From the NCBI RefSeq assembly GCF_019649055.1, contig NW_026570267.1, positions 682,001-746,000 of the forward strand: a stretch of DNA of 64,000 nucleotides. Reading direction: 5' to 3'. The notes under the pieces were generated by a model, which was given only the letters and a program-made list of their open reading frames with translations, made no database searches and was not told the origin of the DNA. Source of the stretch: Paramacrobiotus metropolitanus. Taxonomy: Eukaryota > Tardigrada > Eutardigrada > Parachela > Macrobiotidae. The translations under genes were made by a program, and so were the position numbers. Positions 23,078 through 35,261 of the stretch are shown in pieces (positions within the stretch are counted from its first letter, which is position 1; each line of letters opens with the position of its first letter).

Positions 23078-25371
23078 TTACAGTAAAATGGTATCAGTGA
23101 AATCGCCAGCGTAAAGAACGGTCTTGTCGTCCGTTTTCGCCGGTAGGCACATCAAAACATCAGCACCACTAACACTCAACAAGCGACTGCTAATCTGATT
23201 CCCCGTACTGTGTACGACCGGCCAATTCTTTCCCGCTACCGTCCACTCGATGACCGCGCGATGAAACTCTGGTCGCGGATCCAGTTTGACATCCTTGACC
23301 ACTTCGGCTCGCACCACCGTGTACTGGGGATTAACGTACCCCGACATCTTTCGCAGTGCCGGCAGAACAAACAAATTACATGTCACCGCTGCAGAGACGG
23401 GATTCCCGGGCAGTCCAAACACCAACTTCTTCTTCTCACCCACATTCACGGTGGCGAATGTCGTGGGCAAACCGGGCTTCATAAACACCCGGCCAAAATG
23501 TATCGTCCCACCAAATACGGTGGTCAGGATGGATTTGACCAAATCTTTCTCGCCCATCGAAACGCCGCCCGTTAGCACCAATACATCCACCACTGACAGT
23601 GCACGACGCATGGCGTCAATGAGAATGTCCTCCTTGTCGCTGGCAATTCCAAAATCCATGGCACTGAAACCGTGCTTCGCGAGGGTGGATAGCAGCACGG
23701 TCTTGTTGGAATCGCGAATCTTCCCAATCGGTAATGGCGACGTCTCCGGCATGACCAGTTCGTCACCGGTTGACAACAGACCGACAAGTGGTTTGGCATA
23801 AACCGGGACGTACACGATGCCACACGTAGCCAGCACGCCCAAGCAAGCCGGATCGATGCGGCTTCCGATATCGGCCACCACACTTCCGGCCGCAATATCG
23901 CTGCCGACTGGACGGATATCCTGACTGGATTGCGGTCGCTTTAAAATGCGGATAACCAATTCCTCTCCACTCTGTAACAAAAACATAGGAATCACCAGGA
24001 CAATTACGTATTTTGTCCATTCATTCACTTTTTTATTCCGGGCTTGATTAAAATTTTCCTACAAATGTTTACGGCCGCCCGTTTCGCTTCTCAGCTCTGT
24101 CTGCAAACCTTCATAACGATCGCAAAGGACGTCTCTTGACAAAGTACTAAAATTAATAAAAAACAACTACAGAACCCACCTTATCATCGTGCTGCACAAG
24201 CTCGGTATCTTCCACTTGTACAACAGCATCCGCGCCCGCTGGGACCGGCGCCCCGGTCGTAATGCGCATACAGCACCCACTGACCAGCTGGACATCTTCC
24301 ATCCCTCCAGCATGACAGGCCCCCACCACCTTCCGCTCCCCGTCTCCATCCGCCGACAGCACGGCGTAGCCATCCTTAGTGGAGGCCCGAAACGGCGGCA
24401 GCGGATCCTTGGCGGTAATCTGCTCCGCCACAATACGGCCCAGCGCATCACGCAGACTAACCATTTCCTGTCCGCCAATGTCGCATTCCTTCAACATCAT
24501 CTGCTGGGCGTCGGGTACGGGAATTATGGGAAACGGTGACTTGCGGTGACGGAACGCTGGACCACGGCGGCTGTCATCCGCGCCAACGGCAGCGGACGGT
24601 GGTTGCGTGGCCACAGTTTCGTGGTGCGCTTTCGCAATGGCCTGCGTGTCGTTTTTCAGCAGCTCCATGATGTGGGAAATTTTCGGCTCAATGATGGCGA
24701 AACATTCCCGACAGGCTTTGGGGCTGCCGGGAAAATTTACAATCAGGGTACGTTTGCGAATTCCGCAGACACCACGGCTCAAAATTGAGTGGGGATACGA
24801 TTGCTGGTACAGGGCGCTCATCATGCCATGCGCGGTACGGTCAATAATCGCCGATGTAGCCTGGAAATTTTAAAAAATTTGAAAACAAAAGTATCAAAAC
24901 ATCAGGTAAAAATGAATAAAAGCAACAAGTTAAACATCAAAAGCCCCATGTTACTTAATTGAAGAAAAATCGAAAATATCGGCAGTATTCTGCTATTTTC
25001 ACAAACTCTCCAAGTCTCTCCCAAGACAACAGAAATGCGAATAAGAAATTTATTGGGGAATTAAATAAGGATTTTGACACTGCCATAACTGCACATTTAC
25101 GATTTACCTCTGGAGTAACATCGCGCACTCCGAATCCAGTCCCACCGCTCGTAATCACAAAATCCAAGCGTTTCACGTCGGCCCAGTGAATTAAAACCTC
25201 CCTGATAACGTGTTGGTCGTCCGGCACGCATTGGCTAGCTTCCACAACATTTTGAAAGTGCTTCGTGCTGCGAAGCAGCTCAGCCAACGCAGGACCGCTT
25301 TCGTCGGCCACCTCTTTACGATGGCAACGATCACTGATTATAAGAAGGCCGCATCGTGCACTGCCGGACAT
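23078..25371 (-). CDS. Gephyrin/Cinnamon, molybdenum cofactor synthesis (MogA-MoeA fusion)
   Basis: Three exons on the minus strand: 25371-25108, 24860-24180 and 23971-23078, all phase 0, giving 612 residues. The N-terminal third is the MogA (G) domain, which adenylylates molybdopterin, seen as GLLIISDRCHRKE and TSGGTGFGVRDVTPE. A linker follows (about residues 150-200). The C-terminal MoeA (E) domain, which inserts molybdate, shows PVPAGADAVVQVED, LTGGVSMGEKD and FGLPGNPVSAAV. I start at the ATG giving MSGSARCGLL because it matches the family N-terminus; an upstream in-frame ATG at 25458 would add 29 residues. The G-then-E order is that of animal gephyrin and Drosophila Cinnamon. In vertebrates the protein also clusters glycine receptors; whether it does so here cannot be told. 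The protein is cytosolic. Confidence 0.93.
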
Positions 25372-25458
25372 ATTTTGCAGTACGATCCCTTCTCGATTAT
25401 AAAAAATTCTCGGATCACGGGATTCGGAAACGACAGCAGTCAGCAGACCGCGAGTCAA

Positions 25459-28400
25459 GAAGAACTGGAAATGCGTAACGCAAAAATATGCAAAGTCATA
25501 TAATTATTGGTTGTGTTACTTCCGATGAGCTCTGTAAAGTAGAGAATGCCGACCTTCCGCAAAAGGCGACTACAAGGAGCGAACCGGAAGTTCCAAAAAG
25601 ATTACAAAGGCGGTTGAAAGGCCATCCAATTTTGGAAGTTTACGTAAAAGTAGATCTACTGTACTTAGACCACAATTAGTTTTGTGTGGTTCTAATACAA
25701 ATAGAAGGCGGACAAGTGCTGACGACGAACGCAATGCGATGAAACTGCTGGTTTTTCGTGCTGACGTGCACAGTAAATTTCACCTTTTTTTTGACAAATT
25801 TTGTTACAAATTGCAATTACTTGTAACTATTGCAAAATAAAATTTATACTGAAAATTGATTCATTTAACTAACAGCAAAAATATCTGTAGTAATGTCGCT
25901 AAATCCATTAACGTTTTATGTCATAATAGTGACAAGACAGTGAAGACCATATATTAAGTAGTTTCTGTTACTTTTTTGTACAGGAGCACCGGCAATCCCA
26001 TCAATAAGCAGTTTTGTGTGAGCAACGATGGAACCGGCTGTCCATTACTCTCCCATCATAAAGTTTTAAAATACTACAAAACACAATAATTGCATACTGC
26101 AAGAGCTCTGTTCGGTAGCTATACGAATTTTGAATTTTCGAATAAGTTGGCAGTTTGCAGGTAATTGTAATGACATAATCGGTTAAGGTAGTTTGTGCGT
26201 CGATAACCCAACGTCTGCATCAGCTGTTAACAATTTTTTATCTGTAATAATAAGATTATCTTTAGTGTAAAAAATCTCGACATTCACCTTCGCACGTGGA
26301 GATAAAAAAACACAGCACAGGAAATGCGGATAAGTGTAGAAATTGGAAAACAGTGGAGCATATATCCTGCACCTGGAGTTCAATTGGTTTTGTGCTTGGT
26401 TGAACGATCTACCGTACGCACTGCGCCGGCAACACTCGCTGTGTGTGTATGCACAACACACCTTACATGTCAGGACCCGATTACACGAACTTTGTAATTG
26501 TTTGCTCACTCGATTGCAGTTGTGTTACTGGCTGGGATTCCATTATGTGTCCGGATAAAACAACTTAATGATTGTTATCGTTGTCGACTTGCGGTTCATG
26601 CACGTTGCACACGTAGGTTATTAGGAATCAGCATCGTTTCTTTTAAAAAAATCTAATAACTGAAACTGAAAATTTACGCAAACGATGCACAGTAGGTAGG
26701 GCCAGAACTTTTACTAATTCGTAATGTGCATTGTATACAGTATAAATACATCCTTCGCTTTACCGGCGAATTTGACTTCCAGACTGCACGTTCAGTTTAT
26801 AATTAGCCTGCTAACATTCAGAACTAAGTTACTAACTAAAGCACAGTAGTACAGCTTTCTAGTTTTATCATTGACAATCCATGCACCTTAAACTCTGAAA
26901 TCGATAATTTTATACAACGGCTCCCTTTTTTTATTTAACAATATTCAAGGTAAAAAACTTGACTGACACCAACGAAATTCACCTCTGACAGAAAGTAATC
27001 TAGGGATAATTTCGTTGATGGCCGTTTGGTTTTACATGTAGTGTGGTCTTCATAATGCAACCACGGTATAAAAGAGAAAAGTCCTTTATACCGTGATGCA
27101 ACAACATATCCGTGTTTACAATTAGCGGGAATACCTTTCGAAAATTATGCACGCATTTTGTCAAATATTTTTTGTAATGATTAAGTTGAGCTCTTTTCCA
27201 ACCGGGTATGCGCCTGCATTAATTAATGCTGCGGTCGACGATCAAAACTGTTGCAAATATTGTAAGCTCAATGGTTGTTTACACCGGAAGCACTAACACA
27301 GCGCACTATAACGGGAACGATAATTTCTAAGCTTATATAGGCTGCGTAATTTATTTGAAGTGCGAGTAACTCAAGAGCCCTTGCTGTTTGCCCAAGCGGC
27401 ATCACAGTATTTAAGATTTAATACTTAAAAACATGGCTATCCGCATAAATTTACCACCGACTAACGGACGACACGCGTAACACTGATGATTTTCAAAACT
27501 GGATTTTTCGTAACACTTTTCAACGACAAGGAGATTAATATTCTTAGTTGCATCAAGCAGTTTTTCGCACTTATTGTGACCGCAGTATACAATGCATATG
27601 TTGGTTGCAGATGCTTACATCGAGTAAATTTTAAAAAGCAGCGGCGCGGTTATAATTTTATTAACATATTTGCATAATCTGTGTAGGGATGCGCACAGCA
27701 GTATTTAGCAAAAAAGTGAAAAACGTGCAGTCTTTGGCAAGAGCATATAACTATGAATGTAACCGTGGTCTTTTCCAAATTAAAATTAAAATATGCGGTT
27801 CCTAGGTCCTAACGTAGTCTAATGGAACTGGAAGTATTAAAATTATACAAAGCATTCATTCCAGTTGAAATTGTTCACTTTCAGGTAACATTACACATAC
27901 AATACAACGGATTTTGTTCGCACCACATCGTACAATTAAGGTGTGACATGCAGCCAGCATGCAGCATTAACACACAGGTACACTAAGTAAGGAACATTTT
28001 CATAATTCAAAACACAAGTGCTTCGGAAGAACTACATAATTTTGTTACATCATAGAATTTATTTACGATGGTACAGCAGGGACTGTGCGCAGATATCACA
28101 TTTTCAGAAGATTAAAGTACCGGCAGATAGAATGCATAAGCACTGCTATACTTCCGGAATAAAATATTGGATGCTTTCTTTGGAATTCCATCCTGCAGCC
28201 GTCCATCGGGATCATCTCTTCCTTGTCCATCCATTGTCACCAGGTTTCTTGATAATTTCCTGAACTGTAATATTCGGTGAATGCAGTGGCCGACGCCATC
28301 TTCCATCCGCCGAATTCTGGATCAGCTTTGGTCTGGGAATTCTGAACAAGGCGATATTCTCGCACCACGACGACAAATCTGTGGAAACCGGCTTCAGTTG

Positions 28401-30080
28401 CATCTTGAATGAAATGCACACTTGGTGGATAAAATATCAGATAATCAAACCACAGGTCGAAGTATTGAAAAATCCGCCGCGAATTAGAGGATGGTGATAA
28501 TTGAATTTATAATTAAAATGCGGCGCGTGAAGGCTGTGACATATGCCGGCACGTTGTGCAACCTCAATTTGCATTGTCTAATACCGCATCTCGCAACAGC
28601 TGACACGGGTTAAACGGTTTTAAAATGCATAAACTGGACACTTGCCGGTATTACAGTAAATCATGCGCTGGTGAACGGCAGTATACGTAAATTATTGCAA
28701 CTTTATAAACAAATTATACAAACAACTCCACGGTGCGTGCATATGTGGTTTGCAGGCGCGTTTACACAGCTGGACGGGGAAACCAGTGCGCACGTTCGTG
28801 CGTACGTACAGTACACTACTCTCAAATAAATGCGGGCAACTTGCACATTAAAACATTTTTCACCTAATGCTCGATACTACTGTACCGTTTGATCAATCCA
28901 AATGTTAATAAAGTAATGGTCCTTAATAGCGAGTGTAAAGGAGTTCAAATAACGACAAGTGTGTTGAACCGAGTTCCTGTCAGACAAGTGTGATACACAC
29001 AGTCTTAAACGTGGATTTTCAAATTCCACCGCTAAGTACTGGCGTTGACAAAAAACAGCAGCAGCACTTTGTTGTGTGCACTTGCTGTTGCGCACCTGGC
29101 ATTCAAAATTTTTGGCCCCGCGGGATATGAAAAAGTTTCATTAATTAGATGCTATGCCGCTTGCCATTTCTTGGCCTGCGCTTTGTCTTTGTGGCAGTCT
29201 GGTACTCATACAATATAAGCGAATGTGCCGGTTGCTTTTTGTGCGTAACACATATATACAATTGTATAAAGTATGCGTAAGTACCGTATTTCCGCCTGCG
29301 TGGGTTTGTTGATTAATGCATAAAATCAGTTTTAAAGCGTAATTTTGTAGTAGCAGTCATGCAACAATTGGCAGTATTTTGTGACGGCGTTCTCAAGTCA
29401 GGGCGAAATAATCTTATTTTCATAGTGAAGGCTCCAGTTAAAAAATTATAAATCAAATTTACGTTCAGTGTGCTTATAAAAACTATAGGTTACTTTTAGT
29501 TTACATATATCATGATCACTTCGTAGTTGGTATCCCTAATTCGGTTACATTCGGTTTACCACACGTACTCATTTTATGACAAGCGAATGCGAGTGTGCAC
29601 AAGTTTTGCTAAAAGCGTGTATGTATTATTACGTGTATACTATATATATATTATTTATATAAATTTTAAGAAGACATTCATAGTTTTTAGTCGCTTTCGA
29701 AAATCACCTTCAAGGTTCGTTTTACTTCGTTTATAACCTTATAACCGAGAATTATAACCTTCTGAGACGGTCGACTGGGCGTAAGCACGTGGCGATCGTT
29801 ATATCTTGAATTAATTAATTGCATATCGCTTTACGGTAATCGAGCGTGTATTATTGGGTGCGTGCACACTATAATGCACGAACAGTAAACCTACTCCGAC
29901 CAACCGACAAATTAAGACAATTAGTGCCGTACGTTCCGTGCATGCAGAGTGAATAAAAGAGCTCTGCATATCTGTAAACGGTATTTGTTAGAAGTCATTA
30001 ATGTTTTGCTGGTAAATACGCGTAGGCTGGACCATTCGGAAGTGTGGCTATCGCTCCCTTTTTGGTCGGTAATGACTCGC
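25459..30080. other. Gene-poor 4.6-kb stretch
   Basis: AT-rich DNA with no gene recognised. It contains a perfect 11-bp-stem hairpin at 27062-27095 and an isolated 89-codon open frame on the minus strand (28506-28237). TATA-like boxes occur (for example TATAAATA at 26741), but none leads to an ORF that I can support. Confidence 0.5.
27062..27095. repeat. Hairpin with 11-bp perfect stem
   Basis: cacggtataaa at 27062-27072 pairs fully with tttataccgtg at 27085-27095 across a 12-base loop. Function unknown; it may be a small cruciform or RNA stem. Confidence 0.6.
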
Positions 30081-30120
30081 TATATAAACAATACGAGTAT
30101 TCGTTTGTACTGATCAGTTC
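30081..30120 (+). promoter_or_regulatory. TATA box plus initiator core promoter
   Basis: TATATAAA at 30081-30088 is followed by the arthropod-type initiator TCAGTTC (30114-30120), with A at 30116 about 33 bases after TATAAA (30083). The only ORF just downstream is 11 codons long (30195-30230), so the transcript is either very short, noncoding or spliced to an exon not recognised. Confidence 0.5.
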
Positions 30121-30348
30121 GTTAAAGCATTTCTCGTTCCACAAACTGCTGCAGCTTCATTAAATTCAGTAATTCACTTCAGCAAGGCTGCGCAATGTCA
30201 ATCGTCAACATCAAGATGCTCACGGAATAAAAGATTACCATCCAAAATTAAGTTACGATTGGCGAACAGGCTGAAGAAAAGTGAAACGTACAAAAGTCGA
30301 CAGTTTTACACCATTAAAATTAGATTCTGTGAAGAGGAAAAATCCCAG

Positions 30349-32342
30349 CTAGGAAAACCAGACAAAAGAGCAGATTTCAGTCCACACTGTCGTTATGCCC
30401 GGAACGTTCACCAGCAACTTCTTCCTCGATAAACGACGGATCATCTTGTTGTTTCCCAAATCGAGACATGACGTACAACGCATGCAATTTAGCGGCCGGC
30501 AGCATTGGTCTAGAATCACCCAACGAACTGTGACTATAGTCGTGGAAGAATGACGTTGACGTTTTTGCCGTCGCAAACTAGAAAAGCCATCCGCATTTTC
30601 ACCGCCTTCCTCAGCGACATGATTTTCGCTAATCAGACTGTCCGATAACTGTTCAAGGTTTGTGCAAATATTATCAAGCTGACCCGCCAATGTCCCAAAA
30701 TCGGCTGGTTTAGGTCCACTTTCTTCGTCTCCTTGGGTAAATCTAGATTGCGCGGGTTTCTTCAGTGGCGTGCTGACCGCCAAAGGCTCCCATACGGCAT
30801 TACTAGGGTCAGCTTTTAATTTGGACAGCGACGGTGTTCGCATTCTCCCTTCAGATTCCCAACCATCCTCCATGCCTGTCTCGAGATTTTCTTTACGAAG
30901 ATCATATGGACTCGCAAAATCCAGTTTAGTGCTGCTCATAGTGTGGTTTTGCTCGCAAGAAGTAAAAGGAGTGCCATTATCCGATACCATGGTAGGCGAC
31001 TGGATCGCACTCGGAAGTCGAACATCACCACAATCAAAGTCAATCTTTCTGGCACATCCAGTCGCAAAATCCTCCGCATTGTTCGTAGATTTTCGTAATG
31101 GAGAAACAACGGCTTTCCGTTCCGAGATGGCTAATCGAGTTTTCGTTTTCGAGCCGGTGACATTCCCACTACGATCACCATTGCGGTGCGTTACGCTTCC
31201 ATCCGAAAGTGCTTCAGTCGTTGTCGCCGGGTCGAAGATACGACTGGATGTTTGTGACTGAATGGCTTGCAACAAGACTTCATTTGGGATAATTTTCTGC
31301 AGTTCTCTGATAACCATGCAGTAACGATTCCAGTCATCCACTGCCATCACTTTCTTCATCTCGCGCAAGGGATACAACATCTCCATAACCGCCTTCTTCA
31401 AAATTTCTGTATTTTCCTACACATAGTAAGCAAATGGCACGTTAGGGAGGGTTGGCAATTCACGTAGAACAAACTCTATAAGTGTACTTATTTTTACTTG
31501 AAGCAGTCTATAGTCTATATAGTACTCGTACAATAAACCTAGAAGAGTTACAGTTTTTACAAAAAAAATTTCGAAACTCCCGAAAAATAATCATAATCGT
31601 AAATAGTACGTTCAAAAGTCGTATGCAACATTTTATCATGCTAAGTTGCTAACTGTGGACCATTAGTGACCATCACTCTATATTCCCTACCATTTTCTGA
31701 CTAATATTCATAATTATTTGTGAGTAGTACCGAAAATCGCTGCCCTTGTCACGGGAAAGTACAAATTGTAGATTAAACAAAACTCTAAAGTCTAAACAGA
31801 CGCAGCATTATCATCTTTTTCGAAAATCACAGTGCTACAAGCCTATCTTGTTATTTGCTATAAAGGGCAAAAAGTGTAATAAAATAATAAAGTCAAATAA
31901 ATCTCAAGTGCAAAAAAATACTCACTACTGATTCACAAAAACCCGAATAAATTCCGTTGAAACATTGTGTCTAACACCATAGTAAACCAAACTAACTGGT
32001 AAACTGGTGAAACCGACTTCGAGATTGTTATAAAAGAAGCACAAACTTTGAACAAAAGAAGCACAAAATTTGAATCACCACAAATAATACAGAATACTGT
32101 ACCTGGACCACAATCTGTCGAAAGGCCGCATCCCTCGCTTGCAGCAGCATAATCCATTCAGTTTTCGTCGCCTCGGGAATATCTTCAACGGGATCGGGAA
32201 GGCTATCGAGAATTTCCTCTCGTCGTTTATTCAGCACATCCAGCGCTTTATACACATCCCCGAAAACCATTCCCAGAACGGAATAAGAAAAGTTCAACGG
32301 TTTGGGCGGTAGCTGATTTGACTCCTCCCCAACCTTGTGCAT
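30349..32342 (-). CDS. Unrecognised protein with N-terminal helical region and Ser-rich tail
   Basis: Two exons: 32342-32103 and 31416-30349, joined phase 0 after ...FRQIVVQ. I chose the ATG at 32342 because a good acceptor (ctctcag) lies just before it; the frame stays open upstream but reads hydrophobic and poorly coding. The first ~150 residues look like amphipathic helices (KALDVLNKRREEILDSL and ILKKAVMEMLYPLREMKK). They are followed by a long Ser, Thr and Asp-rich region with several S/T-P sites, and a second short helix (LAGQLDNICTNLEQLSDSL) near residue 320. No signal peptide, membrane segment or known motif was found. The tail after about 30570 reads better in another frame, ending at 30377, so the annotated C-terminus may be wrong. 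I do not assign a function. Confidence 0.6.
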
Positions 32343-33955
32343 GGCGACAGCGGGTCGGAAAACTGAGAGGATCGTAATCGCACACCGGAAACCACCCAAC
32401 ACCGTGTCTAGAACAACAGCAACACAGATGTGCAGGAGATAACGCAACTGTCGCAACATGGCCGAGGGTACAGGTGTTCCCGAGTCTTTAATTATTAATC
32501 GACTGCAACAATACGCATCAAACATTGTAAATTATAAAAAATCGGATTCGCATTTCTCGAATGGTGTTTATAAGAACTGCCTAACTTTAGCAACAACAGC
32601 AATGCATTCCCTAAAATTAAAACACCCGTTACATTTAACGACGCCTTACAATAAGTCCTACATGCACCAACCGCAACACTAAAAGCTTATTTCCGAAATT
32701 AATAATTAAAATCGCAGGGTTTTGCTTTTCATTCTAAAGTACCTCACTAATTATAATTCACTGGATGACATTTACTAGAAATATGATTTAAACTTACAGT
32801 CAGTCAGATTACAAGTACGATACCTGTCCTAGAAGCTGTATTATCTGGAGAAATATCTGCAGAACCCGGAATCTTACTAGTAATTTTTAGGCTGATTTCC
32901 AAAATCACAACAAGCACTATGGCCTGAGAGAGCGGTTGGACAATGGGCAGCAATCGAAGAACTTTGCACTTTGCAATCGTTGCTGGAACTCACAGTCAGA
33001 CAGGAGCTGCAAACTTTTCTTGATAACGCTCGTCGTTCGCGCACTCATACAAGACTTTCAAACGGAAGATGCCCAACGCTACGATTGAAAATGTGACTGT
33101 AAAACTAAAATTCAAAAAGTCAATAATTATTATGCTGATTGCTGTTTTGCTCGAAATCACATCTGGAATGACAAATTTCAAATTCTAACGTACGCGCAAC
33201 TTGCGGCCTTGCAGAGTTGCAGTGCCGCTTTTTGTGCATATTTGTACGGGCAGCTACTGCACATGCACCGTTGCACATACGGTGTTGATCGGAATTTTTT
33301 GAAGTTTTTGCAAGGTCGAAAGAGTGACCTTACGGTTAGTGGAACTTGAAAAGCTGTACTCCCAGGCAAATGTCGTCCTGCATGCAACGTGCACGTGGGT
33401 ACGATTGTGGAAAATAATATTAAACCACTTAATAAAGCACTTCATTAACCTAATGCATAAAGCTTAAACTGCAGATTTTTCAGAAGATGAACTGACTAAC
33501 AAGCTGCGAGCAAGGAATTCGGTTAGCTAGGGTCCTAGGGAAGACGTGTTAGGTTCAGGATTATCTTTTTTTAGCGCTGTAAAATATTGACCACGAGGGC
33601 AGCTAGATACTTATTTTTATAAGGAGCGGCTACGTTTTCTCGTATGAATTTTCAAGTACAGTACGTCGTACTGTGCATGTAGTAACGAGAATGATGTAAA
33701 CCATAACAAATAATTCTAAAGATTGTAATTTAATTGATCCTCCATAAGTACATGTATACTGTAGTTATAAAACTTACAAGTACATGTAAGTAGAATAACT
33801 TTAATATAGCCTTTCTGTAGGTAGTCTGTCGGCACTAGTACAATTTCGGTTATACATTGACAGTAGATAGATAAGTAACGGTTTTTCCAATCTGCCTAGA
33901 ATCATTCGCAAATCTTGCAGCTTTATCCATAGTCTGGGTTTATCATACAAATAAA
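32343..33955. other. Intergenic region upstream of the unrecognised gene
   Basis: Probably contains the promoter and a 5' UTR exon of the minus-strand gene starting at 32342. The remainder to 33955 shows no coding sequence or repeats that I can support. Confidence 0.45.
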
Positions 33956-33957
33956 TA

Positions 33958-34509
33958 CTGTATCCGCTCGCACATCTTGAACCACAGAGTTTGTGTACGG
34001 GAAAAACACACATTCAATATACACACTCTAACCGGGCAAAATGCACGACTACGAAATATTGCTCATTTGGTTTCAAGATAAACGGTTCTTCTTGTGAATT
34101 TGTCCAATGAACCAAGACTATTCATTTAAATGGCAGTTCACTCTGGAAAAAAAGGTTCCACAGCTGAAAGCTCGAATTGTTCTGTGGTTCATCGCCATCA
34201 AGAATGTTGACGCTGAACGTACCCATCCCCCTCCAGGGGTACCCCAAAAACCACAACAAATCAGTTTGTAACTCGTGCATACGGCAAAGCTGTATGTTAA
34301 TGGCTGCTATCGAGCATAAACATGATTAAAATTGTTAGAGCTCTAATTTTTTTTTAATATTCAAGAAGTTCTCCAGACCAGATGTTGCAAAGACATCCGA
34401 AATTTATCAAATCGCGAATCGCGCGTTTGGCCCGGTTAGAGTGTGTATATTGAATGTGTGTTTTTCCCGTACACAAACTCTGTGGTTCAAGATGTGCGAG
34501 CGGATACAG
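33958..34509. mobile_element. Inverted-repeat element flanked by TA (mariner-type MITE candidate)
   Basis: Arms of ~80 bases (33956-34037 and 34430-34511) are inverted copies with a single mismatch. They begin CTGTATCCGCTCGCACATC. The dinucleotide TA flanks both ends, as expected for Tc1/mariner insertion, although TA also completes the palindrome. The ~390-base core has no transposase. The near-perfect arms imply recent origin. Confidence 0.65.
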
Positions 34510-34545
34510 TACAAGTTTGCGTAAGTGCACAAATTATCGTCACAG

Positions 34546-34718
34546 CTCAGAAACTTTCATATCCGGTGGCTCTGGACCGGACGTGCGGTAAACCACAGCC
34601 CACCAATAAACCGTCGACTATTATGAAACACCGTCCGGACAATTTTCGCTGGAATCCGGAGGTTCTAGACAAGGACGACTACCACGTGCTGGACGGAAAC
34701 TGCGTCAGACGTACATAG
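34546..34718 (+). CDS. Possible terminal exon of an unrecognised gene
   Basis: An acceptor (cgtcacag) at 34538-34545 is followed by a coherent open frame of about 57 codons, rich in Pro, Lys and Asp (for example DRTCGKPQPTNKPS), with TAG at 34716. A poly(A) signal AATAAA follows at 34780-34785. No upstream exon could be identified, and the right arm of the inverted-repeat element abuts it. It may be a remnant. Confidence 0.25.
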
Positions 34719-35261
34719 TAATCGTTAGTAATGGCATACTTTATCGGAAGTGATTATCCACGGTTTCTCCTTAAATTAGAATAAACCGATGCACTAGAGA
34801 TACAAGATACATATATATCCATGCAGATGCACTGCATTGATCCAATCTTCATCCGACGCGGTAGACCCTTTTAGAGATATGATGTAAAAAGATATATTAT
34901 TGTGATTTGATAGATTACGGTCCTGTGACCAATCCAAGGGCACAGTTGACTGAGTAATGTGGATGATTGAGCGCTTTCAGTGGAAAATTATTTGATAAGC
35001 GTCATTGTACCGCCGGTTCTTGACAAATAAACAGAGAAGCGCTTCACTGCAGCCCGCGTTATGAGTAGTAGCGACCACATACTTAAAGACAAATCAATAA
35101 ACCATTTACATTAAGTGAACCGCGTCTATGTGCTGCACACTCCTCTTGTTTTATTGCGGAACACTTACTTCTTCTTCAAGCGCGTAACCAGACATCATTC
35201 CAACTGTAGCCAAGCACACGCGCGCGCGGACATCGCCGCACAATTTGCGTACGTGGCTACT

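Noticed and set aside
23286-23801. 171-codon plus-strand ORF inside gephyrin
   Set aside because: Antisense of the conserved MoeA domain.
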